Positions 1-9,353 are shown, counted from the first letter of the stretch. The stretch is 64,000 bases of DNA from Roseburia hominis (GCA_021771815.1 JAETOE010000001.1:124001-188000), one strand, 5' to 3'. Program-made: numbers and translations. The notes: generated by a model not told the origin, from the letters alone.

Positions 1-649
1 GGTTGTAATCTGTGAACTGGAAAACGGGGAGACGATGATCACAGAGAGCGGGGCTATGTCATGGATGTCCCCGAATATGCAGATGGAGACAACGGGCGGC
101 GGCATCGGCAAAATGTTCGGGCGGGCTTTGTCGGGGGAAAGTCTTTTCCTGAACCGTTACACTGCGCAAAACGGTAACGGAACGATCGCATTTGCATCCA
201 GTTTTCCGGGTTCGATCCGCGCGTTTAACATTGCGCCAGGTCAGGAGATTGTCGCGCAGAAGTCTGCATTTCTTGCGGCGACGGCGGGAGTCGATCTGTC
301 GATATTTTTCCAACAGAGAATCGGCAGCGGTCTGTTCGGCGGTGAAGGCTTCATTATGCAGAAGGTATCGGGAAACGGAACAGCGTTTCTTGAGTTTGAC
401 GGATATATCAAGGAGTATGAACTTGCGCCGGGACAGCAGATCGTGATAGATACCGGATATCTGGCTGCAATGACCGAAACATGTCGGGTAGAAGTGCGCA
501 CCGTGCCGGGTGTGAAGAATATGCTGTTCGGCGGTGAGGGAATTTTTAATACCGTTATCACCGGTCCGGGAAGAATCTGGCTGCAGAGCATGCCGATCTC
601 GCAGATGGCAAATACACTGCGTCCGTATTTCCCAAGCAGCAATCATTAA
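1..649 (+). CDS. AIM24 family protein (5'-truncated by window edge)
   Basis: The open frame is already running at base 2 (it reads VVICELENGE before the first Met at 35), so the true start lies upstream of the window. About 215 residues are visible. The frame ends with a stop at 647-649. The opening ETMITESGAMSWMS followed by a glycine-rich stretch, and the repeated LFGGEGF / LFGGEGIF motifs, are typical of the AIM24/TIGR00266 family of trimeric beta-structured proteins. Their bacterial function is not established. It is followed by a separate RNA transcription unit, so it is probably the last gene of its operon. Family call is confident; function is unknown. Confidence 0.85.
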   Translation, partial: VVICELENGETMITESGAMSWMSPNMQMETTGGGIGKMFGRALSGESLFLNRYTAQNGNGTIAFASSFPGSIRAFNIAPGQEIVAQKSAFLAATAGVDLSIFFQQRIGSGLFGGEGFIMQKVSGNGTAFLEFDGYIKEYELAPGQQIVIDTGYLAAMTETCRVEVRTVPGVKNMLFGGEGIFNTVITGPGRIWLQSMPISQMANTLRPYFPSSNH

Positions 650-710
650 ATGAATTTGTCAATAGAGAAAATATATAGAAATTTCTACAGAATTTGGCAC
701 TAATTTTTGG

Positions 711-739
711 TTGCGAATCGGGACATATTAAAGTATAAT
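711..739 (+). promoter_or_regulatory. Sigma-A promoter of the 6S RNA gene
   Basis: TTGCGA at 711-716 and TATAAT at 734-739 are separated by exactly 17 bp. Transcription would begin near 746, about a dozen bases before the base of the predicted 6S RNA closing stem. Confidence 0.75.
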
Positions 740-745
740 AAGATT

Positions 746-950
746 AACAAAAACGGAACAGCCTGGGATGTACGACACCCTGCATTTTTGAACCTACATT
801 TACTTTTATGGGATTCTTATATTCGAAGGCAGATGTCAAGCCACCAGTACCTTCGGGTACGCGAGCAGTGGAAGACAGAAACCGACGTGCGGTTACCCAC
901 CTGGCTTAGGCTAGGAGTCAAAAACGCAGGAAACGGCATTTTGGGTCATC
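746..950 (+). ncRNA. ssrS: 6S RNA (ssrS)
   Basis: This is a probable 6S RNA, the promoter mimic that sequesters sigma-A RNA polymerase. The 5' segment CTGGGATGTACGACACC and the 3' segment ACGGCATTTTGGGTC match in order and pairing the closing stem of E. coli 6S RNA (CTGAGATGTTCGC and CGGCATCTCGGAG). Inside it, CCTGCATTTTTGA (779 onward) pairs with TCAAAAACGCAGG (918 onward). A long central region follows, with AAGCCA/TGGCTT and GTACC-TTCG-GGTAC hairpins. The large asymmetric interior around 795-825 is the expected promoter-like bubble. The 5' end is placed from the promoter at 711-739. The 3' end is estimated from the closing stem, and the primary transcript may run to the terminator near 1114. 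It overlaps a spurious 85-codon frame. Confidence 0.75.
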
Positions 951-1079
951 ACGAAAGAATATAGTAAGGTACGCATGAGATGGATGAGGAACTTAGGAAG
1001 AAGCATTTATGCACAGAAGAGGACCTCTACCAAAGATAATCGACAGAGTACCAAGGAAGATAGAGAGATACCAAGGAAA

Positions 1080-1114
1080 GAAGCTGCTTTGTAATACAAG
1101 CAGCTTCTATTTTT
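1080..1114 (+). terminator. Intrinsic terminator after the 6S RNA unit
   Basis: A perfect 10-bp stem GAAGCTGCTT / AAGCAGCTTC (1080-1089 and 1098-1107) with an 8-nt loop is followed by TATTTTT. Confidence 0.85.
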
Positions 1115-1125
1115 AAAGAAAGGAA

Positions 1126-1161
1126 AACGCCGGACGGCTTGCCCCAAGGCGTCATTTTTTT
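1126..1161 (+). terminator. Second terminator-like hairpin
   Basis: A GC-rich hairpin with ACGCC / GGCGT ends is followed by CATTTTTTT, only about 25 bases before the next start codon. It may be a back-up terminator for the 6S unit or an attenuator for the SpoIID-like gene. I see no clear sigma-A promoter between it and that gene. Confidence 0.5.
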
Positions 1162-1185
1162 GAGAAAGAATTGGAAGAATCTGGT

Positions 1186-3414
1186 ATGAGAAAGAAGAAT
1201 CGAACTGCTGTAAAATTATTGCTTTTGCTGTTAGCGCTGCTGTTTCTGGGAATTGTGTTCCTTGTAGGGAGAAATGCAGACAGCGAGGAGTATTCCGAAA
1301 ATCAGGTCAGTGTTGCTGAGGTAAAGTCGGAGCTTTCCTTTGGCGTATATGAAAATGAGGATTGGGATTCATTTTTTGCGGCATATCATAAGGACAGTCT
1401 CACGAGCGATATGTTGGCGGATCTTCTTGAAAAACTGGAGCTTACCGATTACATAGAATTGCCGGGAATGACCGGACGTCACACCGTGACAAGAGACGAG
1501 TGGAATCTCGCCTACAGTCAGATTCTGGATCTGCTTGATATGGAACAGCTTGTGCAGAAGAAGACATTACTTCTTCTCGATGTGATGGAGGCGAAGGGCG
1601 GGCGTGTTCTTATCACCAATGCGGGGGATTATTACACGACACTCTTTGATACCTGTTTTGAAAAATGGAATGGTTATGAACTGTACTGTACGGACGACAG
1701 ATGTCTTGGAATCGTCGGCATTTCGGCACAGGAGCTGTCGGTCGAGAATGCATATCTGACGAAGGTTTCGGAGGGAGAGATCACATTTTTGTATAGCGGC
1801 GCTTCCTACCAGAAGGAGATTGGAGGGATGGGGCAGGAAGCGGCGGAGGGAGTGTGCGATCTGGTCTTTTCGGGAGGAAGCCTTGTTTCGCTTCGGATGA
1901 AGCAGGAGATCATTCAGGGAGCGCTGCTTTCCTATGACGATACTTCGATCGAGATCGAGGACTACGGAAAGATTGCACATCCGGGAAAGATTCCCGTGTA
2001 CCAGACCTATGGGGAGGTTGTGGAAAAGTCGCTCTCCGATGTCATTCTCGGAAACATGCAGGTGGAATATGTTACAGGAGAGAATCAGGTATGCGCCATT
2101 TTGATACGGCAGCCTGCGGAAATCTGCAATATCCGTGTCCTTCTTCTTGCGGACGACGGCGGCAATACGCGTGAAGCTGTGTATCTGAAATGCGACACGG
2201 CGTCCGCTATGAAGTGCGGTGACTGGGAGGAGCAGGTCGAGGCGGGAAAGGTAATTCCGGCGTCGGAATTCTTGTCGGCAGACCCTTCGCGCACTTTTGT
2301 CCTTACACCGGAAGAGGGCGGGCAGATTACGCTCTGTGATGCGGACGGTGCGGTAATATCGAACGGCTACGCGGGCAGTATTGAGGTGCGTGCGCGAGGC
2401 GGGGGGTATACGGTCGTCAATGATCTCCCGTTCGAGACGTATCTGTGCGCGGTGGTTCCGAGCGAAATGCCGTCAACCTATGCGCCGGAAGCATTGAAGG
2501 CGCAGGCGGTCTGTGCGAGAAGCTATGCGTATATTCAGCTTCTGCGCGCGGATTTAGCGGAGTATGGCGCGCACATCAACGACAGCACTTCGTATCAGGT
2601 GTACAACAAGGTGCCTGCAACGGATGCGTCCAGGACGGCGGTGCAGGAGACGGCGGGACAGGTGCTTACCTACGACGGAAGTACAGTAGAAGCATATTAT
2701 TTCTCGACTTCGATGGGGTATACAGATACTGCCGTCGTCTGGAATGTGGAGGACGAGAGGAACTACGGCTATCTAAAAAAGGCGTCGCTTCTGTTATCCG
2801 GGGAAGATACGGATTTATCAAAGGAGGAAGCGTTCTGCAAATATATCGAAGCAAAACCGGATGGCTACGACAGCGATATCAAGTATTACCGCTGGTTCGC
2901 GTCGGCGGACTTTGACGGTAAAACGGAGGAGCTAAACGGCATTCTTATGAACCGGCTTGCTGTTTCGGAGCAGAATATCATATTTTACAAGGGGAACGGG
3001 GATGCGGTCATGGAACATCCTTCTGCGGCAAAGGTGCAGGAACTTGGTACGATCACCGGGATGAAGGTCGAGCAGCGCAGCGTTTCCGGTTCGATTCTTT
3101 CGCTTCGGATTTCCTATGAGAAGGGGAGCGCGCTTGTAAAGACAGAGTACAACATTCGAAAAGTTCTCGGGGCATGTGTGCAGAAAATGGTCTATGCGGA
3201 TGCCTCAGAGAGCACGAATGTCACCATGCTGCCAAGCGCATTCTGCGCTATTATAAAGAATGATGACGGAACGGTAACGCTTGAGGGCGGCGGTTATGGA
3301 CACGGACTCGGAATGAGCCAGAACGCGGCAAACGGCATGGCAAAATCGGGGATGAACTATGAGGAAATCTTGAAATATTTCTATAATGATATTAAGATAA
3401 GTGTAATGGAATGA
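1186..3414 (+). CDS. SpoIID/LytB domain protein with long N-terminal extension
   Basis: Probable membrane-anchored peptidoglycan-remodelling protein of the SpoIID/LytB family (SpoIID is a lytic transglycosylase acting on denuded glycan during engulfment). Residues 1-30 form a signal anchor: basic MRKKNR, then a leucine-rich helix. The SpoIID domain occupies the C-terminal half. It has the VVPSEMP motif (candidate catalytic Glu427), an AVCARSYAY helix after it, and the family-typical ending GHGLGMSQNAANGM. At 742 residues it is about twice the size of classical SpoIID (roughly 340), because of about 380 extra N-terminal residues that I do not recognise. The ATG at 1186 is preferred over the upstream TTG at 1171, because GGAAG lies 8 bases before it. 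It could act in growth or germination rather than engulfment. Confidence 0.85.
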   Translation: MRKKNRTAVKLLLLLLALLFLGIVFLVGRNADSEEYSENQVSVAEVKSELSFGVYENEDWDSFFAAYHKDSLTSDMLADLLEKLELTDYIELPGMTGRHTVTRDEWNLAYSQILDLLDMEQLVQKKTLLLLDVMEAKGGRVLITNAGDYYTTLFDTCFEKWNGYELYCTDDRCLGIVGISAQELSVENAYLTKVSEGEITFLYSGASYQKEIGGMGQEAAEGVCDLVFSGGSLVSLRMKQEIIQGALLSYDDTSIEIEDYGKIAHPGKIPVYQTYGEVVEKSLSDVILGNMQVEYVTGENQVCAILIRQPAEICNIRVLLLADDGGNTREAVYLKCDTASAMKCGDWEEQVEAGKVIPASEFLSADPSRTFVLTPEEGGQITLCDADGAVISNGYAGSIEVRARGGGYTVVNDLPFETYLCAVVPSEMPSTYAPEALKAQAVCARSYAYIQLLRADLAEYGAHINDSTSYQVYNKVPATDASRTAVQETAGQVLTYDGSTVEAYYFSTSMGYTDTAVVWNVEDERNYGYLKKASLLLSGEDTDLSKEEAFCKYIEAKPDGYDSDIKYYRWFASADFDGKTEELNGILMNRLAVSEQNIIFYKGNGDAVMEHPSAAKVQELGTITGMKVEQRSVSGSILSLRISYEKGSALVKTEYNIRKVLGACVQKMVYADASESTNVTMLPSAFCAIIKNDDGTVTLEGGGYGHGLGMSQNAANGMAKSGMNYEEILKYFYNDIKISVME

Positions 3415-3526
3415 GCGCAAGCGAGGAGAATACGCTTGCGTATTCGACGAACGGCGAATGCCGACCATGTGCTGTTCCTGCACATGGTAGAATAAGCGCA
3501 AGTGACTGCGCGGGGAAGGGATACCT
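3415..3526. repeat. Intergenic element with two perfect hairpins and flanking direct repeats
   Basis: Two hairpins fill the gap: GAATACGC-TT-GCGTATTC (3428-3445), and CCATGTGC / GCACATGG with a 7-nt loop (3465-3487). They are bracketed by near-identical GAGCGCAAGCGA (about 3412) and AAGCGCAAGTGA (about 3494). Neither hairpin has a U-tract, so these are not ordinary terminators. They look like a REP-type intergenic element or a processing site between co-directional genes. Confidence 0.6.
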
Positions 3527-4375
3527 ATGATCTGGAAAGTAATCGGTAATATCAAGTCCTTTATGGATAAATGCAAGCGCGACAAAATCAACGCTTATTC
3601 AGCACAGTCCGCATTTTTTATCATACTGTCGCTGATTCCCTTTTTGATGGTGTTTTCCTCACTGCTCCAGTATACCTCGGTGACGGAGGGGATGATCCTT
3701 GGTATCATACGGAGGATTATGCCGGAGTATGTTTCTCCGTTTGTCATTTCATTGGTGGATGAGGTATATAATCGTTCCATGGGAATCATATCTGCCACGG
3801 CGGTCGTTGCAATCTGGTCCGCGGCAAAGGGCGTGCAGTATATGGCGGACGGACTGAATGCGGTGAATGATCTTGAGGAGACAAGGAACTGGTTCATCCT
3901 GCGCTTTTGGGCGGTTGTCTATACTGTCGTATTTCTGATCGCGATCGTGTTCACGCTGCTTGTGCTTGTATTCGGCAATTCGCTCCGCGATCTCGCGATG
4001 CAGTATGTTCCGTTCATTCCGTTTCTCAGGCGCGCAATGGACTTTTTGGTACATTTTAAGGGGCTTGCGATGATTGCGATTCTGACATTGTTTTTCGCCG
4101 TAGTGTTTACAGCGCTGCCGAACTGCAAGCTTTCCTTTAAAAGTCAGCTTCCGGGCGCGGCGATCTGTAGCGTGGCATGGTATGTATTTTCGTTTGGGCT
4201 GTCTGTCTATGTGGATTATTTTAATGGATTTTCAATGTATGGAAGTCTTACGACGATTGCGCTTATCATGCTGTGGCTGTATTTTTGCATGTACATTATG
4301 ATGATGTCGGCGGAGGTCAATGTCGTCTTTAATGAGAGCATCAAAAAATGGTTGAGACGCGGAAAGAACGCGTAG
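3527..4375 (+). CDS. YihY/BrkB family integral membrane protein
   Basis: This is a 282-residue polytopic membrane protein of the YihY/virulence factor BrkB family. The family was once misannotated as RNase BN and has no settled function. The N-terminal AYSAQSAFFIILSLIPFLMV segment is the family signature. At least six hydrophobic helices follow, ending in a positively charged tail. The start is set by GGGGAAGGG at 3512-3520. It is co-directional with the SpoIID-like gene but separated from it by a structured spacer. Family assignment is secure. Confidence 0.9.
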   Translation: MIWKVIGNIKSFMDKCKRDKINAYSAQSAFFIILSLIPFLMVFSSLLQYTSVTEGMILGIIRRIMPEYVSPFVISLVDEVYNRSMGIISATAVVAIWSAAKGVQYMADGLNAVNDLEETRNWFILRFWAVVYTVVFLIAIVFTLLVLVFGNSLRDLAMQYVPFIPFLRRAMDFLVHFKGLAMIAILTLFFAVVFTALPNCKLSFKSQLPGAAICSVAWYVFSFGLSVYVDYFNGFSMYGSLTTIALIMLWLYFCMYIMMMSAEVNVVFNESIKKWLRRGKNA

Positions 4376-4428
4376 GACAACGTTGTTTTACATGGGGGCG
4401 TGAAAGCAGAATAGAAAATAAAAAATAC

Positions 4429-4457
4429 TTGATGTTTCATGGTTACTGTGCTAAAAT
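4429..4457 (+). promoter_or_regulatory. Sigma-A promoter for the pheST T-box transcript
   Basis: TTGATG at 4429-4434 and TAAAAT at 4452-4457 have a 17-bp spacer. The predicted start near 4464 is just before the first T-box helix. Confidence 0.6.
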
Positions 4458-4463
4458 GCTATA

Positions 4464-4790
4464 CATAATTTAGAAATTCAAAGGCTGTGAATGTGTACGG
4501 AAGCAATTCCGGGTATCTTAGGATATTCAGTAGAGCACTATATTTCTTTCAGAGAGAATGGGTCGTCGGCTGTAAGCCCGTTTAAGACAAGGTAGGAATC
4601 GAAGTTCGCACAGGAGCCGCATTTGTGAAATTGGAGTAGCAGATGACGTATATGCACGTTACGCATAAGAGAGCTTTTCACAGGCTGCATAGGAACGGCA
4701 GTAAGAATCCGTTTTGATACAGCGAAAAGAATCAGGGTGGTACCGCGGAATCATTCGTCCCTGTGACGAATGTCCGCGGTTTTTTTTGTG
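4464..4790 (+). promoter_or_regulatory. T-box leader (phenylalanine) controlling pheS-pheT
   Basis: A classical tRNA-sensing antitermination leader. Stem I features include AGAGAG and a GGCTGTAAGCC terminal hairpin near 4567-4578. The specifier loop GAAGTTCGCAC carries TTC (Phe) at 4605-4607. The T-box sequence AGGGTGGTACCGCGG (4734-4748) contains the UGGN that pairs with an uncharged tRNA acceptor end. It leads into the alternative terminator helix. A Phe codon in the specifier agrees with the phenylalanyl-tRNA synthetase genes downstream. When tRNA-Phe is uncharged, the antiterminator forms and the operon is read. Confidence 0.95.
4742..4788 (+). terminator. T-box regulated terminator
   Basis: The CCGCGGA arm at 4743 pairs with TCCGCGG at 4772-4778, with a further ATTCGTC / GACGAAT inner stem, followed by a run of eight T. 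It overlaps the T-box sequence, so it is mutually exclusive with the antiterminator. Confidence 0.9.
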
Positions 4791-4820
4791 TATGTAATCA
4801 AATAGGAAAAGGAGCAGGTC

Positions 4821-5840
4821 ATGAAGGAAAAACTACAGAAAATCAGAGAAGATGCCATGCGTCAGATTGAAGAATCAAAAGATCTGAACAAACTGAATGA
4901 TGTCCGCGTCGCAATCCTCGGGAAAAAGGGTGAACTGACAGCGGTATTAAAGAGCATGAAGGATGTAAGCCCGGAGGAGCGCCCGATTGTCGGACAGCTC
5001 GTCAATGAGACGAGAGAGAGCATCGAGAAGATGCTTGACGAGACAAAGTCGAGGCTTGAGGCGGCGGAACTGGAATTGAAATTAAAGCATGAAGTTATTG
5101 ACGTGACGCTCCCGGCGAAGAAGAACAGTGTCGGTCACCGTCACCCGAATACGATTGCGTTAGAAGAGGTAGAGCGCATCTTTACCGGAATGGGATATGA
5201 GGTCGTTGAGGGACCGGAGGTCGAGTACGACTATTACAACTTCGAGGCGCTCAATATTCCGGCGAACCATCCTGCGAAGGATGAGCAGGATACCTTCTAT
5301 ATTAATGACAAGATCGTGCTGCGTACCCAAACTTCTCCGGTTCAGGTGCGTGAGATGGAGAAAGGCAAGCTTCCGATCCGTATGATCGCACCGGGACGCG
5401 TATTCCGCTCCGATGAGGTGGATGCGACACATTCCCCGTCTTTCCATCAGATTGAGGGCCTTGTGATTGATAAGCACATTACATTTGCAGACTTAAAAGG
5501 TACGCTGGCAGAGTTCGCGAAGGAGCTTTTCGGTGAGGATACCAAGGTGAAATTCCGTCCGCATCACTTCCCGTTCACGGAACCGTCCGCAGAGATGGAC
5601 GTTACCTGTTTTAAGTGCGGCGGAAAAGGCTGCCGTTTCTGCAAGGGTGAGGGCTGGATCGAGATTTTGGGCTGCGGCATGGTACACCCGCGCGTGCTTA
5701 AGATGAGCAACATCGATCCCGAGGAGTATACCGGCTTTGCATTCGGCGTCGGCTTGGAGCGTATCGCACTGCTCAAGTATGAGATCGACGACATGCGCCT
5801 GTTATACGAAAACGATCAGAGATTTTTAAACCAGTTCTAG
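4821..5840 (+). CDS. pheS: Phenylalanyl-tRNA synthetase alpha subunit
   Basis: Catalytic subunit of the alpha2beta2 synthetase that charges tRNA-Phe in the cytoplasm. Its 339 residues match the family length. An N-terminal coiled coil (about 1-90) binds tRNA. The class II core follows, with the [14 protein letters not shown] and RTQTSPVQ stretches. Motif 2 is around [19 protein letters not shown], and motif 3 is [16 protein letters not shown] near the C-terminus. An internal [12 protein letters not shown] knuckle is seen in many Firmicute PheS proteins. The ribosome site is AAAAGGAGC. It is followed 12 bases later by pheT, in the T-box-controlled operon. Confidence 0.98.
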   Translation: MKEKLQKIREDAMRQIEESKDLNKLNDVRVAILGKKGELTAVLKSMKDVSPEERPIVGQLVNETRESIEKMLDETKSRLEAAELELKLKHEVIDVTLPAKKNSVGHRHPNTIALEEVERIFTGMGYEVVEGPEVEYDYYNFEALNIPANHPAKDEQDTFYINDKIVLRTQTSPVQVREMEKGKLPIRMIAPGRVFRSDEVDATHSPSFHQIEGLVIDKHITFADLKGTLAEFAKELFGEDTKVKFRPHHFPFTEPSAEMDVTCFKCGGKGCRFCKGEGWIEILGCGMVHPRVLKMSNIDPEEYTGFAFGVGLERIALLKYEIDDMRLLYENDQRFLNQF

Positions 5841-5852
5841 GAGGGGATTTCA

Positions 5853-8270
5853 ATGAATACATCATTAAAATGGATTAAGGACTTAGTTCCGGGGCTGTCC
5901 GTGACACCGCAGGAGTATATGGACGCCATGACGTTATCCGGTTCTAAGGTAGAAGGATATACGAATATGGATGAGAATCTTGAGAAGATTGTCATCGGTC
6001 AGGTAAAGAAAATCGAGAAGCACCCGGATGCGGATAAGCTTGTAATCTGCCAGGTCGATATCGGCGCGGAAGAGATCCAGATCGTCACCGGAGCGCCAAA
6101 CGTTACCGAGGGCTGCAAGGTTCCTGTTGTTCTGGACGGCGGCAGGGTTGCAGGAGGTCATGACGGAAGTGTTACCGAGGGCGGCATTAAGATCAAGAAG
6201 GGCAAGCTGCGCGGAATCGAGTCAAACGGTATGATGTGCTCGATCGAGGAGCTTGGCAGTAACCGCGATATGTTCCCGCTTGCGCCGGAGGACGGACTTT
6301 ATATTCTTCCGGAGGACGCGCCTGTCGGCGAGAATGCGGTCGCATACCTTGGGCTGGATGATACGGTTGTAGAATATGAGATCACTTCAAACCGCGTGGA
6401 CTGTTTCTCTGTGCTCGGGATCGCGCGCGAGGCAGCGGCAACCTTCGGAAAAGAATTTGTTCCTCCGGTCGTAAAAGAAACAGGAAACGGCGAAGACGTC
6501 AATGATTATATCAAGGTATCCGTGCTCGATGCGGATCTGTGTTCCAGATATACGGCAAGAGTCGTGAAAAATATCAGGATCGCTCCGTCGCCGGAGTGGA
6601 TGCAGCAGAGGCTTCGCGCACAGGGCATCCGTCCAATCAACAATATTGTTGATATCACAAATTATGTGATGGAAGAGTACGGCCAGCCGATGCACGCGTA
6701 TGACCTGGATACGATCGAAGGCGGACAGATTATCGTAAGACGTGCCGCAAAGGACGAGAAATTCGTGACCTTAGACGGGCAGGAGCGCACGTTAGACGAC
6801 AGTGTGCTTATGATCTGCGACGGCAGAAGGGCGGTCGGTATCGCGGGAATCATGGGCGGTGAGAACTCCATGATTACGGATGATGTAAAGACGATGCTCT
6901 TCGAGGCGGCATGCTTCGACGGAACGAACATCCGTCTCTCCGGGAAGAAGATCGGTATGCGTACCGACGCTTCCGCGAAGTTCGAAAAGGGGCTTGACCC
7001 GAATAATGCGATCGAGGCGATGAACCGTGCCTGCCAGCTCATTGAAGAGCTTGGCGCGGGAGAAGTCGTAGGCGGCGTGGTCGATGTATATACAAATGTA
7101 AAAGAGGGAAGACGCATTCCGTTTGAGCCGGAAAAATACAATCATCTGCTTGGTACCAGGATTCCTGCCGAGACAATGCTTTCTTATTTTGCAAAGCTTG
7201 AACTTGGCTATGATAAAGAGAAGAACGAGGTCATTATCCCGTCGTGGAGGCAGGATTTAGAGTGCAGTGCGGATCTTGCGGAAGAAGTGGCGCGTTTCTT
7301 TGGCTATGACAAGATTCCGACAACCCTTCCGAGCGGCGAGGCGACGACAGGAAAGCTTTCCTTTAAGCTGCGCATTGAGAGTGTGGCAAGGGATATCGCG
7401 GAATTCTGCGGTTTCTCACAGGGCATGAACTATTCCTTTGAAAGCCCGAAGGTGTTTGACAAGCTGCTGATTCCCGAGGATTCACCGCTCCGTGAGACAG
7501 TTGTTATCAGCAATCCGCTCGGAGAGGATTTCTCCATAATGCGGACGATTTCCTTAAACGGTATGCTGACTTCGCTTTCTACGAATTTTAACCGCCGCAA
7601 CAAGAACGTGCGTCTGTATGAACTTGGAAACATCTATCTGCCGAAGCAGGTTCCGGTGACGGAGCTGCCCGAGGAGCGCATGCAGTTCACACTCGGAATG
7701 TACGGCGAGGGCGATTTCTATACGATGAAAGGCGTGATCGAGGAGTTTTTATACAAAGTGGGAATGACGGCGAAGCCGGAGTATGATCCAAAGGCAGATA
7801 AGCCTTTCCTGCATCCGGGACGTCAGGCGAACGTCCTCTACGACGGAGCGGTTATCGGTTATCTCGGTGAGGTGCATCCGGTCGTTGCCGGAAATTATTC
7901 CATCAAGGAACGCGCGTATGTGGCAGTTATCGATATGCCGGAAATCGTGGCACGCGCGACCTTCGATCACAAATATGAGGGAATCGCGAAGTTTCCTGCC
8001 GCCACAAGAGACATTTCCATGGTCGTACCAAAGACTGTGCTTGCCGGAGATATCGAGAAGGTATTCGAGAGCAGGGGCGGCAGGCTTTTGGAGCGCTATG
8101 ATCTGTTCGATATCTATGAGGGCGCACAGATCAAGCCGGGATATAAGTCGATTGCTTATTCGCTGACCTTCCGCGCGAAAGACCGCAATCTGGAAGAGAC
8201 GGACATCACGGGCGCAATGGAGGGGATTTTAAAGGCGCTTGAGGAAATGGGAGCAGAGCTTCGCAAATAG
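5853..8270 (+). CDS. pheT: Phenylalanyl-tRNA synthetase beta subunit
   Basis: Structural and editing subunit partnering PheS. The 805 residues are full length. An N-terminal tRNA-binding OB-fold (EMAP-like, about 40-150, starting IVIGQVKKIEKHPDADKL) comes first. The B3/B4 editing domain follows (residues about 210-410, with NNIVDITNYV). Then come B5, the catalytic-like core, and a C-terminal anticodon-binding ferredoxin fold (FPAATRDISMVV). Translation starts at ATG 5853 behind TAGGAGGGG. pheT is co-transcribed with pheS; queA begins 9 bases after its stop. Confidence 0.98.
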   Translation: MNTSLKWIKDLVPGLSVTPQEYMDAMTLSGSKVEGYTNMDENLEKIVIGQVKKIEKHPDADKLVICQVDIGAEEIQIVTGAPNVTEGCKVPVVLDGGRVAGGHDGSVTEGGIKIKKGKLRGIESNGMMCSIEELGSNRDMFPLAPEDGLYILPEDAPVGENAVAYLGLDDTVVEYEITSNRVDCFSVLGIAREAAATFGKEFVPPVVKETGNGEDVNDYIKVSVLDADLCSRYTARVVKNIRIAPSPEWMQQRLRAQGIRPINNIVDITNYVMEEYGQPMHAYDLDTIEGGQIIVRRAAKDEKFVTLDGQERTLDDSVLMICDGRRAVGIAGIMGGENSMITDDVKTMLFEAACFDGTNIRLSGKKIGMRTDASAKFEKGLDPNNAIEAMNRACQLIEELGAGEVVGGVVDVYTNVKEGRRIPFEPEKYNHLLGTRIPAETMLSYFAKLELGYDKEKNEVIIPSWRQDLECSADLAEEVARFFGYDKIPTTLPSGEATTGKLSFKLRIESVARDIAEFCGFSQGMNYSFESPKVFDKLLIPEDSPLRETVVISNPLGEDFSIMRTISLNGMLTSLSTNFNRRNKNVRLYELGNIYLPKQVPVTELPEERMQFTLGMYGEGDFYTMKGVIEEFLYKVGMTAKPEYDPKADKPFLHPGRQANVLYDGAVIGYLGEVHPVVAGNYSIKERAYVAVIDMPEIVARATFDHKYEGIAKFPAATRDISMVVPKTVLAGDIEKVFESRGGRLLERYDLFDIYEGAQIKPGYKSIAYSLTFRAKDRNLEETDITGAMEGILKALEEMGAELRK

Positions 8271-8279
8271 GGAGAGAGC

Positions 8280-9311
8280 ATGGACGTAAAGGACTTTTAT
8301 TATGAGCTTCCGCAGGAACTGATTGCACAGGATCCGCTGCCTGACCGCGCAAGCTCAAGACTGATGGTGTTGGATAAGAATACAGGCGAGGTAGAGCACC
8401 GTGTGTTTCGTGATATTCTGGACTATTTAAGACCGGGCGACTGTCTTGTCATTAATAATACAAAGGTGATTCCCGCAAGACTCTACGGCGTCAAAGAAGG
8501 CACGCAGGCGAAGATAGAGGTTCTCCTTCTGAAACGGAAGGAGAATGACGTCTGGGAGACACTTGTAAAGCCCGGGAAAAAATGTAAGCCGGGAACGAAA
8601 ATCAGTTTTGGCGATGGACTCCTTGTGGGTGAAGTTATTGATATCGTGGAGGAGGGGAACCGTCTGATACAGTTCCGCTATGAAGGGATTTTTGAGGAAA
8701 TCTTAGATCAGCTCGGTCAGATGCCTTTGCCGCCTTATATCACACATCAGCTTTCCGATAAGAACCGCTATCAGACAGTATATGCCAAATACGACGGCTC
8801 GGCGGCAGCGCCGACCGCCGGGCTGCATTTCACGCCGGAGCTTTTAAAGCAGGTGAGGGATATGGGAGTTACAATCGCTGAGGTTACGCTCCATGTCGGA
8901 CTTGGCACATTCCGCCCGGTCAAGGAGACAGACGTCTTAAAACATCATATGCATTCCGAATTTTACCGGATCGAGCAGAGCGAGGCGGATAAAATCAACC
9001 GGGCAAAGCGCGGGGGACACCGCGTCATTGCGGTCGGAACGACAAGCACGCGCACGCTCGAGGCGGCGTCGGATGAACAGGGATTTTTGCGTGAGACAAG
9101 CGGATGGACGGAAATCTTTATTTACCCGGGCTATCAGTTCAAGGTGATCGACGCTCTGATTACGAATTTCCATTTGCCGGAGTCCACGCTGGTCATGCTT
9201 GTGTCTGCGCTTGCGGGCAGGGAGCATGTGCTCGCGGCTTATGAGACGGCGGTGAAGGAGCGTTACCGCTTTTTCAGCTTCGGTGACGCAATGTTTATCA
9301 CAGAAAAATAG
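8280..9311 (+). CDS. queA: tRNA preQ1(34) S-adenosylmethionine ribosyltransferase-isomerase
   Basis: Converts preQ1 at the tRNA wobble position to epoxyqueuosine, using the ribosyl group of SAM. The 343 residues match the family. The N-terminal [15 protein letters not shown], the [15 protein letters not shown] block, and the [14 protein letters not shown] and [10 protein letters not shown] motifs are diagnostic. The gene follows pheT with a GGGAGAG ribosome site overlapping the 9-base gap, so it is probably in the same operon. tgt and queG are not in the window. Confidence 0.97.
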   Translation: MDVKDFYYELPQELIAQDPLPDRASSRLMVLDKNTGEVEHRVFRDILDYLRPGDCLVINNTKVIPARLYGVKEGTQAKIEVLLLKRKENDVWETLVKPGKKCKPGTKISFGDGLLVGEVIDIVEEGNRLIQFRYEGIFEEILDQLGQMPLPPYITHQLSDKNRYQTVYAKYDGSAAAPTAGLHFTPELLKQVRDMGVTIAEVTLHVGLGTFRPVKETDVLKHHMHSEFYRIEQSEADKINRAKRGGHRVIAVGTTSTRTLEAASDEQGFLRETSGWTEIFIYPGYQFKVIDALITNFHLPESTLVMLVSALAGREHVLAAYETAVKERYRFFSFGDAMFITEK

Positions 9312-9353
9312 CGGCGACCATATGGCTCAGGCTGAAGAAGGAGAGGTTTTCCC

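Noticed and set aside
707-964. 85-codon plus-strand frame after the AIM24 gene
   Set aside because: It lies over the predicted 6S RNA, has no ribosome site, and its peptide has no ordered composition. The RNA stems explain the sequence.
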